The notes: generated from the sequence alone by a model not told the origin. A stretch of 64,000 bases of DNA from Earliella scabrosa (GCA_022605405.1 JABYQQ010000028.1:372001-436000), one strand, 5' to 3'. Positions 1-12,907 are shown, counted from the stretch's first letter. Program-made: numbers and translations.

Positions 1-1198
1 GCGGGTGATCGTCTGGGCTTTCGCCCTCTTCCACCGGCCTATCCGCGAAGTCCGGTTTGCGAAGGGCTTGTCGGAAGGCATTGGCCATGATTGCAGCGTC
101 TGCGCCCGAGAACGGACCGGCATCACTGGTTCGAGATGTCATTGATGCGCCGTCGTGTCCCTCACCGGCGGAGGATGGCCGATGCCCGTACGCCCCAGCG
201 CCGTAACCTGCCGCCGCGCCCGCACCCGCCGCCAGTACGGAGGATCCGATAACGGGGGATGTGGGACCGCCGCCACGGTCGGCGTTAGCCATCATCGGGG
301 TTGAGGATCCCATCGAGTTTCGGTGCGAGAGCATGCCATCTCGCCGCCGGCGGAAACGGCGCATCATGTAGAACGCCAGGATGCCCGTCGCCACAAGCGC
401 GAGGAAGCCGAGGACGACGATGACCGCGATGGCCCACTTCGGAAAAGAGGAGTTGCCACCGTCTTGTTGCAGTCCGGTCTCAGCAGGATCAGGAGGACCA
501 GTTTCAGTGGCCGTAGGGGCCCCTCCCGTCACCGCGACTGGTGTTGACGTTAGCGACGCAGATGCGGCGGACGCGGACGCTGCCGATCTTGAGGACTCAA
601 CCGAGGCTGAAGACATGGAAGCAATGATTGAATCTGCGAATGTAGTTTCTGCCAAACGTCCACATCAGTCAAGCGTCGAACGGGAGTTTATCACAACAGG
701 CACAGGCCAAGATTGGCATGGAAGAAGTATCACTCGGAAACCATCATCTCCATACACCTTCAACAGGGAGATGATGGTGTCTCGAGTGATCCTACCCAAT
801 CCTACGGCCTAGGCCCATGCCTGTCGTGCGTAAGGCTGTCACTCACGGACGGCGGTGAAAGTCGCTTGCGGTCTATCCGTATTCGTGATGTCACGATCGT
901 TGCGGGTGATGAGCCAGTAGAATGGAAATGAGACGTTCTGCCCGTTCCAGTTTTCGCCTCTCGAGCCCCACCAGCGGTCGTCGATCTGAACATGGTACTG
1001 ACCCGCACGGTTTGCAGGGTTGCTGACATTCGTGACGTTCAACACCTGGTCTCCCGAGTCGGCTTGAAAGAGATAGAGGTTGACGAGGTTTGTCTGCGCC
1101 CACTGGGGAAGTCTCGAGTTCCCTGCATGCGCGAAAACTTGTCGGTAGGAGAACGCTGGGAAGACAACGAGTGTGACGTACAAACAAAAGTTGCCCAT
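1..1198 (-). CDS. Single-pass membrane protein with secreted ectodomain (3' end outside window)
   Basis: Exons 1198-847 and 648-1 (continuing off the left edge); the junction GTC C|AA keeps frame. The chosen start gives MGNFCLYVTLVVFPAFSYRQ, a signal peptide. A folded ectodomain with several N-x-S/T sites follows, including DDRWWGSRGENWNGQN, then a Ser/Ala/Thr-rich stalk, one transmembrane helix (WAIAVIVVLGFLALVATGIL) and a basic stop-transfer run (MMRRFRRRRD). The cytoplasmic tail is Gly/Ala/Ser-rich and still open at base 1. This signal-ectodomain-stalk-TM layout is common among basidiomycete surface or sensor-like proteins. I cannot assign a ligand or pathway. An upstream in-frame hydrophobic stretch at about 1340-1280 could be an alternative signal peptide. 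Gene reality is well supported by splice phase; function is unknown. Confidence 0.8.
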
Positions 1199-3912
1199 TC
1201 GTGTTGCGCGACGGTGGTCGACCTGTTGGGATAGCAGGAGATGACATCGTTGGGGGAGTCGAAACAGCGGTCTAGGGCAGCGTCTGTTGGGCAAGGCGCG
1301 ATGCGTCATCGACACGCACACGAACGCGGTCGGCCATGCGAGCAGACACGACACGAGCAGACATGCGGAAAGAACGGTGAAGGGGGCGTTGAGATGGCGA
1401 TGGGTCTGGGGATGGGAAGAAGCACGCACCTATGGCATCCTGATCAACGATGCCCGTATCCCTCACCTGGCGGAGGTCGCGGACCCGCCTGCGCTTCAGA
1501 GAGTGCTGGACGGGGGCGGGCGGGGCCGTCTGGAGAGGGAGGGGCGGGGCATTGCGGCTGGAGGACGCGAACATAGGCCGGGAGCTCGTTCGGAGGGGGC
1601 GGGGAGGGTGTGTCGTGAGAAGGCTGGTGGAGTCGAAAGCTGGCTAGGGCCTGTGTATGAGCAAAAGGGCATTATCCAGAAGGTCGAGGGCGGGAGAGAG
1701 CTCGGCCCTCTGGGGGAGGAAGGCGTCGGGGGCGGGACGACGGAGGGGGCGGGCAGAGAGAAGAAGGAGAGGACGAGGGTCGCAAGAGCTCACGCTCCCG
1801 GTCGAGAGACGGCGACATCAGCAGAGTTGCCCAGCCTGGGAGTTTTCATCATGCCCAAACACACCAAACACACACATCAGCCGCCGTCCCGCCCTCGATC
1901 CCTCCTCTCCTCCTGACCCAGACTTTTTTCGCCCTGCGCTCCTGTCTCCTCGCGCCCCCCGGTGTCGCGCACGATGCGCTGCGCGACTGTCGCGCCGCGG
2001 TCGCCCAATTTCTGTGCAAAACCTTGCCAGCAAACGCCCGCTGGCGGCCCGGACATCGCTCTCAGAAGCTCGCGATATGCGCACCCGTCGACTCCGTCCG
2101 TATCGACCCCATTCGCTCGTCTTCTGGGCCGAGCGTGAGCACCCCCGCCCTCGACGCTGCACACGGCGGCCAGGGCTCACAACACATCGTCTAGCGGACG
2201 GCCGAGCGGTCCAGACCGGAGCGCTCTCGGCGCCCCAGCCGAGGCACAGGAACTCTGGCCCGCTCCACCTCCGTCCTCATCATCGACGTCAGTTCCGTCC
2301 TGCCCGCTACGAAACACCTCGAATTTCGAAACACCTTCGCAGACCTTCGCTGCGAAATGAATCATTCTCCTGCGATTCACCTTGGTCCAAGCCCAGTTTC
2401 CACACACCGCCGTCGTCTCAGCCCGACCAGCGGCTCGTGATCACATCCATCTTCCGGATTTGATCTTGAGCTGACGGACATTCAACGCCGGTCTGCTGTG
2501 TCCGCAGGGTGCTCAGGAACCGGTGCGTCGCGCTCACCTCAATACAGGCATCGTGCTTCTCAGCTCAGTTACGACACTCAACATCGAGCGGGCTCGCAGC
2601 ATGAAGTACGGCGCAGCTCACGTCAATTACTGGCCTCTATTCCTGGCTTCGTTGAGAGGGACTGGCACGCCGCAAATCCCGGATCCCTTTTTACCGCATC
2701 CTTACTCAACCAGCACCCTCTTTCTGTCGACGCTGGGAACTCGATGAGTTCTCCATCCGCACGGAGTCACGGACCATTCCAGACATCTGCTTCCGCCGCG
2801 CGCCTCTCTCCGGCCTGCGTTCCTGACCTCGCTGACCTGGTAATGCAGCACTCGTGGATGTCCAGACTCCGGAGAAATACCAATGTTGTCGAACAGTCTA
2901 TGTCGCACCTCCCTCGCGGAGATCAGGTCTGAGACTGAAGACCATCCACTACCCCCACGCCCGACCCTGGCGTTTTCCAGCAGGCACTACGAACATGGCT
3001 TTGTCACCGGTCGCCGAACGACATGCCGCAATCGTCGTCCCCAGCACGCTCGGCCGGCTTGCGTCCCTCCGCTCGGTGGCACGCCACGTCTGCTTCTAGT
3101 CGTCTCAGCGGCAGCCTTCTAGACATCGCCCATGTCGAACGGCAACGCGGGCTACGAACGGGCAACGAAGGTCTCACGCTGATCATAGTCCCGGAATACC
3201 AGAACATCTGGTACGCTCTTACGCCCGCAGGCCTCCGAGCGAAGTTTCTCCCATTCATTTTAGCAACGGCACGCGCGCGGCCGTTCGATCTGCGACCATC
3301 TTATCGCCTGCCAGCGCGTCGCGCCCTTCACTCTGACCTTGGCAGGCTGAGAGCCGTTTCAAATGGGCCTTCCGATGGTGGCTTTGGACGTTGGGGCTTT
3401 TCGGCGCGGATGAACGCCGGAGGGGCGTGTGCGTATATTGACGTGGGCGGCTTCGGGCAGCCATATGGCGCGTGTTCTGATAGAGACCACTCGCGACGCA
3501 ATGGATGTGCGTTGGAGAGACGTCAGTCTACGTCAGCGCTTTGTCGACCTTGCGTCGGTGGCATGTTGCATAGGTGGTGTACGTGGAGTACGGAAATGTT
3601 AGTTAGAATTTAGACTTCTGGTGTGCCTGTTGGTGGAGAATCGAGATTCGGTCGACATAATTGACCAGCGGTGCTGGACTCCGAGTCTCCAATACGCGTG
3701 GCTATAGAAGCGAGCGCGCTAGCGGAGAGTGATAAGTACACGCAAGGTGATCATGACTCGGCATAAGCGGATGAGAAGAACGAGACTTGGGAATTTGGGA
3801 AGACACGCTTGCTGAAACGCACAAAACATCATCGGAGCATCAAGCAGGTGCTCCGAGTCTCTTGCTACGAAAAGACAGAGACCTCTGACCACTCACCTTT
3901 CGATTGGTCCCT
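1199..3912. other. Gene-poor 2.7 kb stretch
   Basis: Open frames here are Arg/Pro/Ser-rich and do not join through splice sites into a recognisable protein. I see no signal peptide, domain motif, tRNA-like fold or transposon ends. It probably holds the divergent regulatory DNA of the first gene plus decayed sequence. Confidence 0.4.
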
Positions 3913-4329
3913 TCATTCATCGACCAGCCATCCCTCCTCCTTCAATCCAACGAACGCATCCTCCCATGTCTGCCCCTCGCCCCTCTTCACCGCTCTCTCA
4001 CCGACGACATTCTCTCTGCCCAAATCGATCCATTCGCCCTCCTTCGGCGCATACAGATGCGGGCATCCAGGCAGGTCCTCGACCCACTTGTACACCCCGC
4101 CTTGCGCGAGCGTCTTGCGGGTGTCAAGCTTCAGCAGCCACAACGCCGTCGCGGAGGTGAAGTAGAGCGAGGCGGTGATGGGGATCTGACTTGCGGTGGA
4201 CAGGTGGATGAACCCGTCTTTGCGGTCGAGGTCGCTCAGTGGAAGGACGTCCGGTATGGGAGACGGCGGCGGCGCGGGAAGGATCTTGTAGACGAAGGGT
4301 GGAAGGTGGTAAGTGGTCGTTGTAGACAT
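3913..4329 (-). CDS. DUF952 family protein
   Basis: A single-exon, 138-residue protein starting MSTTTTYHLPPFVYKILPAP. It matches the DUF952 pattern by eye: an N-terminal YKI strand, then DRKDGFIHLSTASQI, a helix with LYF...LWLLKLD, and near the end WVEDLPGCPHLYAP. The GFIHLST segment is the signature of the family. Known members are small single-domain proteins of bacteria and fungi with no settled biochemical role, and the length here is typical. An in-frame ATG nine codons upstream (4356) is possible, but it lies in a less family-like extension, so I prefer 4329. A cytoplasmic location is inferred from the absence of a signal peptide. Confidence 0.85.
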   Translation of the reverse strand: MSTTTTYHLPPFVYKILPAPPPSPIPDVLPLSDLDRKDGFIHLSTASQIPITASLYFTSATALWLLKLDTRKTLAQGGVYKWVEDLPGCPHLYAPKEGEWIDLGRENVVGERAVKRGEGQTWEDAFVGLKEEGWLVDE

Positions 4330-5202
4330 GATTGGAATTATGAAGATCTGGAGCACTCGAGTACTTGGTGTAGGCTGTCGAGGTTAATGTCAACGTGAGT
4401 CTCGCGTGCGTTCTGTTGTGTCGATCGATCACTTCAAGTTCAACGGCGCTAATGCGCCCGTATGTTTTCCTGTACCACCACCAAAGTCACTCTCATGCGC
4501 GCACCTCCTACACTGCACCTACTTGACTGCAATGTCACGTCAACAGCCATACGCCCTCCGAGCCTCTGAGTCCTGCCCCCTTATCGCGCCAAGCCTCAGC
4601 GGAGACTCGTCCCGTCCTGTTGCAATGATACAATCCAGCCATCACGGCTGATTCTACATGCTGTTCGTTCTACGAGGCGCGTCACCGCGACGCAGAACTG
4701 ATTGGCAGTGTCCATCGAAATACACAACACCGAGCGCGGTGACCGTTACGGTCCTTGGCCGCGCCATCTCCCGCCGCTCACTTATCTCGACCTCTCTCCG
4801 TCGCGACTCGCGCGTCCGACCGCACGCACGTACGTCCGTTCGCCCCTTGCAAGTGATGGGCCCTGGGCTGAGCAGCAAATGGGGCTGCACGGAGCAGTTG
4901 AGACATCCCTGACGTTGACGCGTTGACGGCGCGTGCGAATACCCGACAGGACGAGGGCCCGCCCATGTGCACTCGTGTGCTACGGAAGCCATGCCGGGGG
5001 CTATCGCACGTTCCTCGAGGCTCGATATCACTGCAGATTCAATGTCATCAATCCCGCTCGTCCGACGCACATAAATGCCCCGAGGGCGATGTGCAGATCC
5101 CTCAGAGTCCTCGTCAAGGCACTCCTCGCCCCCTTGACTCCCTGAAGCCTCCTCCGCGCTCCCCGTACTCGCCGTACCGGACAATCACGCGCGTCGAGCA
5201 CC
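4330..5202. other. Intergenic region
   Basis: It separates two divergently transcribed genes and is presumed to hold both promoters. Short open frames on both strands lack domain content. I see no element ends or RNA gene. Confidence 0.5.
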
Positions 5203-7901
5203 ATGGTCTACCAGGTTTTGTTCAAGGGAGCTGTCCTCGCGGCGCTGCAGCAGCTTGCATGCGCCGTGAGCATCACCGATATTCAGGGCGCTTCATTCCT
5301 TTCGCCCCTTCTAGGTCAGAAGGTTCACAACCTCACCGGTATCGTTACGGCCAAGGTGCGTTTCCGGCTCTCAGCCAGTCCTTCACGCGTGTCACTGACC
5401 ACACACGCGCATGTGCGCACTGTTTTTGTAGTCCACGGACTCCGGATTCTGGATCCAAGGCACTCCCTCGAAGGACGCCCGCGTCTCTCACGGGCTCCAG
5501 ATCTACACGACCTCCACAACGCTCCTCGCGCAAGTGAGCGTAGGAGATGAAATCTCGCTCTCGGGCACCGTCGCCGAGTTCCGCTCGTCCGGCTCCCCAA
5601 ACAACCTGTTCATCACCGAGATCGGCTCCCCCGCGAACATCACCGTCCTCTCCTCGAACCACACCGTCGCGCCGCTCGTCCTCGGCAAGGGCGGCAAGCG
5701 CAGCCCTCCCACGCAGCGCATGTCCGCGCTCGACACCGGCCGCGACGGGTGGCTCGGCGTGCCGAACAACAAGAGTCTGGTCGAGGTCACCAACGCGACG
5801 CTGCGCCCGGACCAGTTCGGTCTGGACTTCTGGGCCAGCTTGGAGGGCCAGCTCGTCACGATCAAGAAGCCAGTCTCGCTCGACTTTGAGAACTCGTTTG
5901 GTGAATTCTGGATTCATGGGGACTGGAAGGTCACTGGCAAGAACGGCAGGGGTGGCTTGACGATCACTTCCGGTGAGTGTCTGGCATTCTGGTCCTCACG
6001 CGCCGCCAACGATGGTCTGGGAGCATGCAGGAAACGACTGACGTGTTGTCACGCAGGTCTCGACGGCGTTCCGGATGCTAACCCGGAGGTCATCATGGTC
6101 GGCAAGCCTCTGGACGGTACGAAAAACCCCAAGGTTTCGCTTGGGAGGCAATTCGCGGACATTACGGGCATCATTCAGTACCAGTAAGCATTCAAGAATA
6201 CGATCCCCGCTGCCTAACCATCGTCTAACTGTGCTTCGTTAGGTTTGGGTTCTTCTACGTCCGCCCTCTCACCGCGCCTGTGATCGTCTCGACGCCTAGC
6301 TCCGTTATCCCCGCCGCGAAGATCAAGCCCAACAGCAAGAGCGAATGTGTGATCACCGTCGGCGACTACAACGTATGCCTTCCTTCATCTCCATCAACTA
6401 TATGCATTTCGTGGAGGTTTACTGACGAGTGTGCGATGTAGGTCGAGAACATGACCCCGTCGTCCTCGCACATCCCCACCATCGGCAACCACATCGCGAA
6501 CTTCCTCAACATGCCCGACTTCATGTTCATCCAGGAGATCCAAGACAACTCGGGCTCGTCGGACAACGGCGTCGTCATCGCGAACCAGACGCTCACGAAC
6601 CTCGCCGCGGCCATCGCCAAGGCAGGCAACTCGACCGAGACGTACGCTTTCCTCGAGATCGCGCCCGAGAACGACAAGGACGGAGGCCAGCCCGGCGGCA
6701 ACATCCGCACTGCGTACTTGTGAGTGTGGTCTCCCAGGCCTCGACGGTGGATGTCGATGAGAGGTGGAGGTGGAGGTGGCGAACGACACTGACTGGACGA
6801 TGACTTCATAGGTACAACAGCACGAAGTTCAGCCTCGTTCCTGGCTCCCCCGCTGGCGGCGCACTCGACGCCACCAAGCCTACGGTTGGTGCTGACGGCA
6901 AGCTCACCCTCACGTACGTCCCCTCCTCCACCCCCTCCTCATGTAACCCATCGTAACATTCCGTGCACGACACTGACCGCTCTGGACGTCTTGTGCAGGT
7001 TCAACCCCGGCCGGATCGAACCGACGGACGCGGCCTGGGACGCGAGCCGGAAGCCCCTCGTCGCGGCATGGCAGACGCCCTCCGGAAAGCGCTTTTTCAC
7101 GATCAACCTCCACCTTGCCTCCAAGGGCGGAAGCTCGTCGACCCAGGGCGATGCGCGCCCGCCGATCAACGGTGGCGTCGATCAGCGCATTAGCCAGGTC
7201 CAACTCGTCGCGGTGAGTGGCGTGCTCTCAATTTATTGTTTTGCTCCATTCGCCTCCACTCGTGGTCGTGCAGTTGTGGAGCTAGGCCGTCGAATTTGAA
7301 GCCGGGTGTGCGCGGGGCTTGTCGACGGGTGGGGTGTGGTTATTGCGCACCAGCCCTACCCGTCAATCAGGCGCCCCTCATTTGCTCTCTATGGAGCAAC
7401 GCCGCCGCCGCAGCGGGGATCCTTGCAATTGCGATGATCTCCATAATCACGTCGCTTGACATAGCTTGACATATGTGATTGCAATAAAGCGAACCACCCG
7501 CACCGTCAACCTAACCATCTGATTCCGACACCAAATACTGACCCTATCCGCGCCTCCCCTCACAGGACTTCGTCAAGAGCCTGCTCAAGCGCGACCCGCT
7601 CGCGAACATCATCGTCGCGGGGGACTACAACGAGTTCAGCCAGACGCGCGCCGTCTTCGGCGCGCTCGACGGCCTCCTGGTCGAGGCCGACGTCGTCGCG
7701 GGCGTGCCCCCCGTCGAGCGCTACACGTACCTCTTCGACCAGAACTCGCAGCAGCTCGACCACATCTTCGTCTCCCCCGCGCTCGCCCTCCGCGGCGTCA
7801 AGATCGAGCATGTGCACATCAACAACTGGGCCGAGGCGCGCTCCGCGCGCGCGAGCGACCACGACCCGAGCGTCGCCCAGCTCCGGCTCTGCTTGTTCTG
7901 A
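5203..7901 (+). CDS. Secreted endonuclease/exonuclease/phosphatase (EEP) family nuclease
   Basis: Eight exons join in frame: 5203-5355, 5432-5972, 6057-6183, 6243-6372, 6442-6719, 6812-6913, 6999-7212, 7566-7901, giving 626 residues. The protein opens with a signal peptide (LFKGAVLAALQQLACAV). An OB-like N-terminal region of about 300 residues follows, with motifs such as VSVGDEISLSGTVAEF. The C-terminal EEP catalytic domain carries GDYNVENMTP, FIQEIQD (Mg-binding Glu), INLHLASKG, VAGDYNEF, LDHIFVSP and the terminal ASDHDP. This is the layout of extracellular ExeM-like DNases, so secreted nucleic-acid scavenging is the inferred role. The last intron (353 nt) is much longer than the others. 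It converges on CDC123 with about 180 bp between stop codons. Family assignment is strong; the exact substrate is inferred. Confidence 0.9.
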
Positions 7902-8081
7902 CCTGGCCCTCGGTCTGTCTGCTCGAGAGGGGAGACCCTGCGTCTGTGTACTATAGTGTTGTAATCGATACAAAAAGGGGGTTCGTACGATACATTCATT
8001 TTCGTTGTCCTTTCGACTTCCGACGATCCGAGTGACCGTCCGTGCAGGGCACACTAGCGACCCTAACGTGCGCGTGAGGCC

Positions 8082-9719
8082 TCAGCGACTCACATCCGCA
8101 TCATCATCCTCTTCGGCCATGCTCTTCCGGATCTCGTCCTGCCACGCGTCCGCAAACTCGGCGATATCGCGCCCGCTGCTCATCGCGAGCGCCTCGATGG
8201 GGACCATGTTGTGCTGGTGCGCGGGCGCGTTGCGCGTCGCGGCCGGGTGGCCGGGCGAGTCGACGACGCGGAGCTCCGGGCGCGCGGGGCGCGCGAGGAG
8301 GAGCGCGTGCAGCTCGTCGTACGTGAAGAGCAGCGGGTCCGTGCGCGGGTGGTAGGGGTTGAAGTCGACGACGTGCCCGCGCGTGAGGTCGCGTGTGAGC
8401 AGGAAGTCGAAGACGTCTGCGTGCCGGGCACGGGGTACGGGGCACCGGGCACCGGGCACCGGGGGGAGGCGAGGACACAGGGGAGCGAGGGAATGGGGTG
8501 GACGAAGGGCACGGGGGCAGGGATGGGGTGCGGTGCGGAGTCAGTACGCGGACTGGGTTGTGGGAGGGTCGGACGCACAGTTGCCTTGGGTCTGCTCCCA
8601 CTGGCCTTTGATCTTGGACTCCCAGAAGGAGGTGACGGCCGCGAGGACCTTCTGCTGTGTCTCCTGCTCGTTCCAGAAGTCGTAGTAGTTGGGATCTCGC
8701 TGGGAGATGCCTGCACAGGCGTGTCAGGCGTCGGTGCTCTGGCCAATGAAGAACTGCTGAGGGCACCTATGAGAACCTCTTGGCGGACGAAGCAGCGGAG
8801 TTCGCGGGCGCGGTCGACTGGATACCACTTGCGCAGGACGAGTTCTAGTTCGTACGGCGGGGAAGCGCTGTCGGGACTGTACGCGGGGTCGCAGCCGTCG
8901 AAGACGAGCGCGGGGTCGAGGTCGTGTTGCACAAAGTCGGACGACTTGAGTAGGAGATAGACGTCCGCAGGCGACATGCATTTGAGAGGCGACGAGGCGG
9001 GTAGTATCCACGCTGCATCCTGAAGATGTCAGTGAGCGATGGTTCTAATCCTCCGCCGTTCCAGCGGATGTTCCCCGTATGATGTCATTGATATACCGGA
9101 CACGGCACTCGGACGGCAACGCGACTGTGTAGCGCGACGTTGTACGAGTGCGATCCCCGTATCGTCCATATCGTCCACATCTTCCAACTCCAGCCTCACA
9201 ATATTGCACGCCTGAGGGGACTGTGTACGAACAAACGATCCACGCTCACAACTTCCCGCAGAAGTAAGGACGTACAGAATAGAGGACCCAATACGTACCC
9301 TTGGGGACGAGAAGTTGAGCTTTGGGAACACCGCACCATACTCCACAACGGCTGCTCTGATTTGAGCATCTAGCTCCGGGAACGCAAACCGGGTGCGCTC
9401 GTCCTGCTCCTCTTCAGGTTCCGAATCTTCATCATCAGACAAGGAGCTCTCTGCCGGGCTGTGAGCCGTACGGAAGTCGCATGAGAGGAAGCGGGGTGTA
9501 TTCGCGTGCGTGAACGACTGACAGGTCTTCAGCACCGTCTGGGACAAACACGCCGTCCGAGTCGAGATAATCGCGGAAAGCGGAAGACAGCGGACGGACG
9601 ACTGTAGACTTGATGGTGTGTGTGGCAAAGCGGGGGTACCAAGAGGAAAACTGGAAGGCACGGATTGCGTCTGGGCCGTAGAGGGGGAGGACGGGCGGTA
9701 TGGCGACAGGTGCAGGCAT
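8082..9719 (-). CDS. CDC123: CDC123 (D123 family), eIF2 assembly factor
   Basis: Exons 9719-9523, 9458-9299, 9019-8767, 8710-8579 and 8416-8082 join in frame to 358 residues. Family landmarks are visible in order: FSSWYPRF and HTIKSTVVRPL near residues 25-45, an acidic linker (DDEDSEPEEEQDE), FPELDAQI, FPKLNFSSP, the DAAWILPASSPLKC strand, SPADVYLLLKSSDFVQHDL, LVLRKWYPVDRARELRCFVR, and YVFDFLLTRDLTRGHVVDFN followed by PYHPRTDPL. In yeast and animals this cytosolic ATP-grasp-like protein promotes assembly of the eIF2 trimer and is needed for translation initiation and cell-cycle entry. The highly acidic C-terminal tail (MAEEDDDADVSR) is family-typical. It is a conserved single-copy housekeeping gene and a useful anchor for synteny. 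Confidence 0.93.
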
Positions 9720-10063
9720 GGGCAGTGGCTGGACGAGGGTGCGCTTGAGAGATATAATTGCGATGATTGAGGACGAGGTCGGGCGAGGACTGGACGCGAG
9801 TGCCTGATCGGGAGGCGTTAATTGCGCTGGGGGACACCTTCCTTATTGGGCGATATTTGGTGGCCGGCATTAAGGTTGGGAGGACGCGGATCCCGCCCAA
9901 AGCAAGGGCTCCCGCCAGGGGCTCGTCGTCGGGCGAGGTATTAGTATCCCGCGCTCGCTCTCCCGCCCGCACCCTCCTCTGTGTCTCCGCCCAGGCCACG
10001 GAGCGTCACCTTCCACCCGTGTCTCGATAGCCCCGCCCCGCACGCTCGCCAGCTATCCTCACC
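9720..10063. promoter_or_regulatory. Divergent promoter region
   Basis: This 344-bp gap lies between the starts of CDC123 (minus) and the DUF6534 gene (plus), so it should contain both promoters. No sharp TATA box is evident, and exact sites are not assigned. Confidence 0.45.
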
Positions 10064-12006
10064 ATGTCCGACACCGGCCCCATCCCAGTCCTCGTCTCGT
10101 CCGTCGAGCTCACTCGGACGTTCGGTGTCCTCCTCATCGGGTTCATCTTCTCCGTGGTCCTTTACGGACTCACCTTCTTTCGTGCGTGCTCCATCGACTC
10201 GCCTCGCGCCCTCGCGTCTCACCCAGCTCCAGAAACATACATCTACTTCACCCGTTTCCCTTCAGACCATTTCGCGACGAAGGCGGTGGTAAGTGGCTTT
10301 CCATCTCGCGTCCAGGATTCTCGCCCTCATCCGTATCTTCACAGGTTGGTATCGTATGGTACGGGTCTATCTTGGGTCTGTTAGCGCGGCAGTCTTGACG
10401 GGTCTGTTGAATCAGGGCGGGGGATACAGCTGCGACAACACTGAGTGAGTAAACATCGCATATATTCACTTCATCCGCTCACAGTCCTCCCCCTTAGTAT
10501 CCCATACGTGAGTGATACTACGGCTCGTTCGCATCAAGTCTCTTACGTCCTTGTAGCATCTACCGGTATCTCATCACCAGCTTCATGCTGACTTTCGAGC
10601 AGCTTGAGACCACCAAGTAAGTATCCTCATCCATTCACGCCTGCGTGACGCTTACAAGTATCGGCAGGACGTTCATCGTAAGTTTCTCGTCGTCGTCTGT
10701 GTACCGCCGTGGCTCACTTGCGCGGATCAGGCTGAAGAGGGAATTGGGGTGAGTCGTCATCGGTTTGCTTTTACAATAACTTGCTCACCGTCTGTCAGGC
10801 GTTTGTGATGTTTGTCGTGCAAGTGTGAGCACAAGAATTGGCGATTGGCGATTCGGCTGTGGTTGCTCACGTTCTCTCAGGTACTATGTCCACCGTGTTT
10901 GGTCAGTAAGCGACCGGCAAATCGCTGCGCCCGTGGTCATCGTATGTCGTTCTCACCTCCTCATACGTGCATCGAGCTCACATTTTTCCAGTTGCTCCTG
11001 GCCATTGCGGCATGCGGTAAGTATATTGTTTACAACACCGGTAGTGTCGCATGGTTGACCGTTCCCCAGCCCTCAACCTCGCAGGAGTCGCGCAAATGTA
11101 CGTATCATCCCGCCACGAGTGGTCGACGAATACACTGACGGTGCATCGCCAGCGGGAAGCAGGACCTTTTCGTCGACATGATCAGCAACCAGGTCAAGCT
11201 CTTCCGGGGTGTTGCTAGTGCCCTGTCTGCTGCTACCAACGCTGCCATTATGGGTGCCATGCTTTACTACTTGCAGCCTCAGCGCAATCCCGGCATGGCG
11301 CGCCCCGAGGATATGTACGAGAAGCTCGTCATCTACGCCTTCAACCGCGGCTCGGTCTTCACGTAAGTCCTCACACGGGTTACCAGTCACGCATGTAAGG
11401 GCTCACAATCATTTTGTGGCAGTTTCATCCAGTTCCTCTGCATGATCTTGTTCCTCGCCCTTCCGAAGGAGCAGGGGTGGATCTTGCTCAACTGGGTCGC
11501 TACAAAGGTCTACGCGAACAGCTTGCTGGCCATGTGCGTCTCCGCCCATCCTTCCAACTGCACGAGCATTCTTTGCTGATGTTTGCTATAGGTTGAACTT
11601 CCGCAACAGCCATCGCGGCCGTGGCGTCAACGAGGAGGACAGTCTGAACCAGCATGCAAGCAACCGTTCAGGCTCGCTGAGCGCACCCACTGCGCCGCGC
11701 GAGACCGCTCGCAGCGTGCAGTTCAGCGTGAACCCCGATGCCAAGGTGCGTTCCCATTGTTGATATCTGCTCCTCGCGCTGACGAAGTCTTTGTCCAGTC
11801 GGGCGACCCGATGAACATCATCGAGCTGGACATGGTTCCGTCGCGCATGGAGTACGACGACGACGTGAGTAGTCAGTGGCACGACCCCCCTCTCACACGA
11901 ACGTTTCTGACCGTCTCTCTCACAGAGCGGTAAGAACGGCACGACCTCGGTCGACTCCTCCGGGGGACCCAGCAAGCGGCGCGAGTTTGACGACGAGTCG
12001 CGGTAG
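10064..12006 (+). CDS. DUF6534-type multi-pass membrane protein
   Basis: A gene of at least 13 exons. Clear ones are 10064-10181, 10233-10288, 10485-10507, 10557-10616, 10668-10677, 10731-10748, 10799-10824, 10881-10941, 10992-11016, 11070-11097, 11153-11362, 11423-11533, 11592-11745, 11799-11864 and 11926-12006. Hydrophobic segments run through it: TFGVLLIGFIFSVVLYGLTF, the FQTYIYFTRFP loop, SHTIYRYLITSFMLTFEQL, VQVYYVHRVWSVSDRQ, VVILLLAIAACALNLAG and IQFLCMILFLAL. The landmarks YVHRVW, FNRGSVFT and TKVYANSLLAMLNFRNSHR are those of the mushroom-expanded DUF6534 family, which is predicted to be seven-TM and has no assigned ligand. The tail is Ser/Asp-rich. The exon near 10345-10440 is not resolved: the obvious frame stops at 10393, so one splice choice is uncertain or the gene is slightly damaged. 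Confidence 0.8.
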
Positions 12007-12907
12007 GTGGCCGTCGTCCGCGTCATATGTAGAGGCGTGTGTGTACCACACCCACCGTCGCGCCATTGTAGCTCTGCTTGTCTCTGTCTGTGTTCTGTCC
12101 TGCCTCTGTGAAAGTACTGTATCGTCGCCGTCAGGGCTTTGTGTATCCATCCATTCATCATCACCCCCACCCCCGCATCATCCTCTCACCCTCCCCTCCC
12201 CATCGCCGTCATCGTCGCCATCATCGTCTCCCACATTCACATCTTATACCGCTGCCGCACTCGCGCCGCCTCAATGCCCATACGGTACATCTCCCTATTT
12301 CGCGGCGCCGTGCTGGGCGCTGCTGTAACATAGTCGAAGCGTCAGCGGTACTTGGTACACTTGCATACTTGGGTTTACTTTGTTCCGTCGTCGTCCATTG
12401 GGTCTGCGTTGCTTCATCTCTTTTTGCAGGCTGCGTGTGTAGATCCATACGTACGTATACGTACGTATACGTATACGCTGCTTGTACATGTGCAATGATA
12501 GAACTGCCTTCGAGATGTATGCGGGGCCGGTCGAAACCCTGCTTCCTGTACGTGCTACCCAAGGTACTTAATAGGCCCCAGGACTTGGCGCCGTGTGTGC
12601 ATGATCAGTCGTTTTAGGACGCGTCGACCTTCCGGTGAGGCGTACAGTAGTTTCGCTCGGACTAGGCACCACAGACCTGTGACTACTGACGGGCTTTTCT
12701 CTAGACGGAGAGCACGCGGCTCATGCTTCGCAGCGCACGTTGGCAGGGGACTTGAATTCGAAGGTTCCCTCCGGGAATGCGAGTGTCGCTTGATCCGAGC
12801 TCTGCTAGTTACGTATGGCAACAGGTACCCAATGTGACCTCGTCTACTTACCTGGTACTTATACGCACTGAGCACCAGGCTCACTGTAGTCCTCGACCCG
12901 CGTCAAC
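12007..12907. other. Intergenic region with a short palindromic microsatellite
   Basis: Non-coding between two plus-strand genes. Positions about 12449-12478 hold alternating CGTATA/ACGTAT units that are self-complementary. The upstream part should include the terminator of the DUF6534 gene. No protein-like frame is supported. Confidence 0.5.

Noticed and set aside
1657..2463. 268-codon plus-strand frame
   Set aside because: Arg/Pro/Ser-rich throughout with no hydrophobic core, signal or motif. It overlaps equally open frames on the other strand, typical of GC-rich non-coding DNA.
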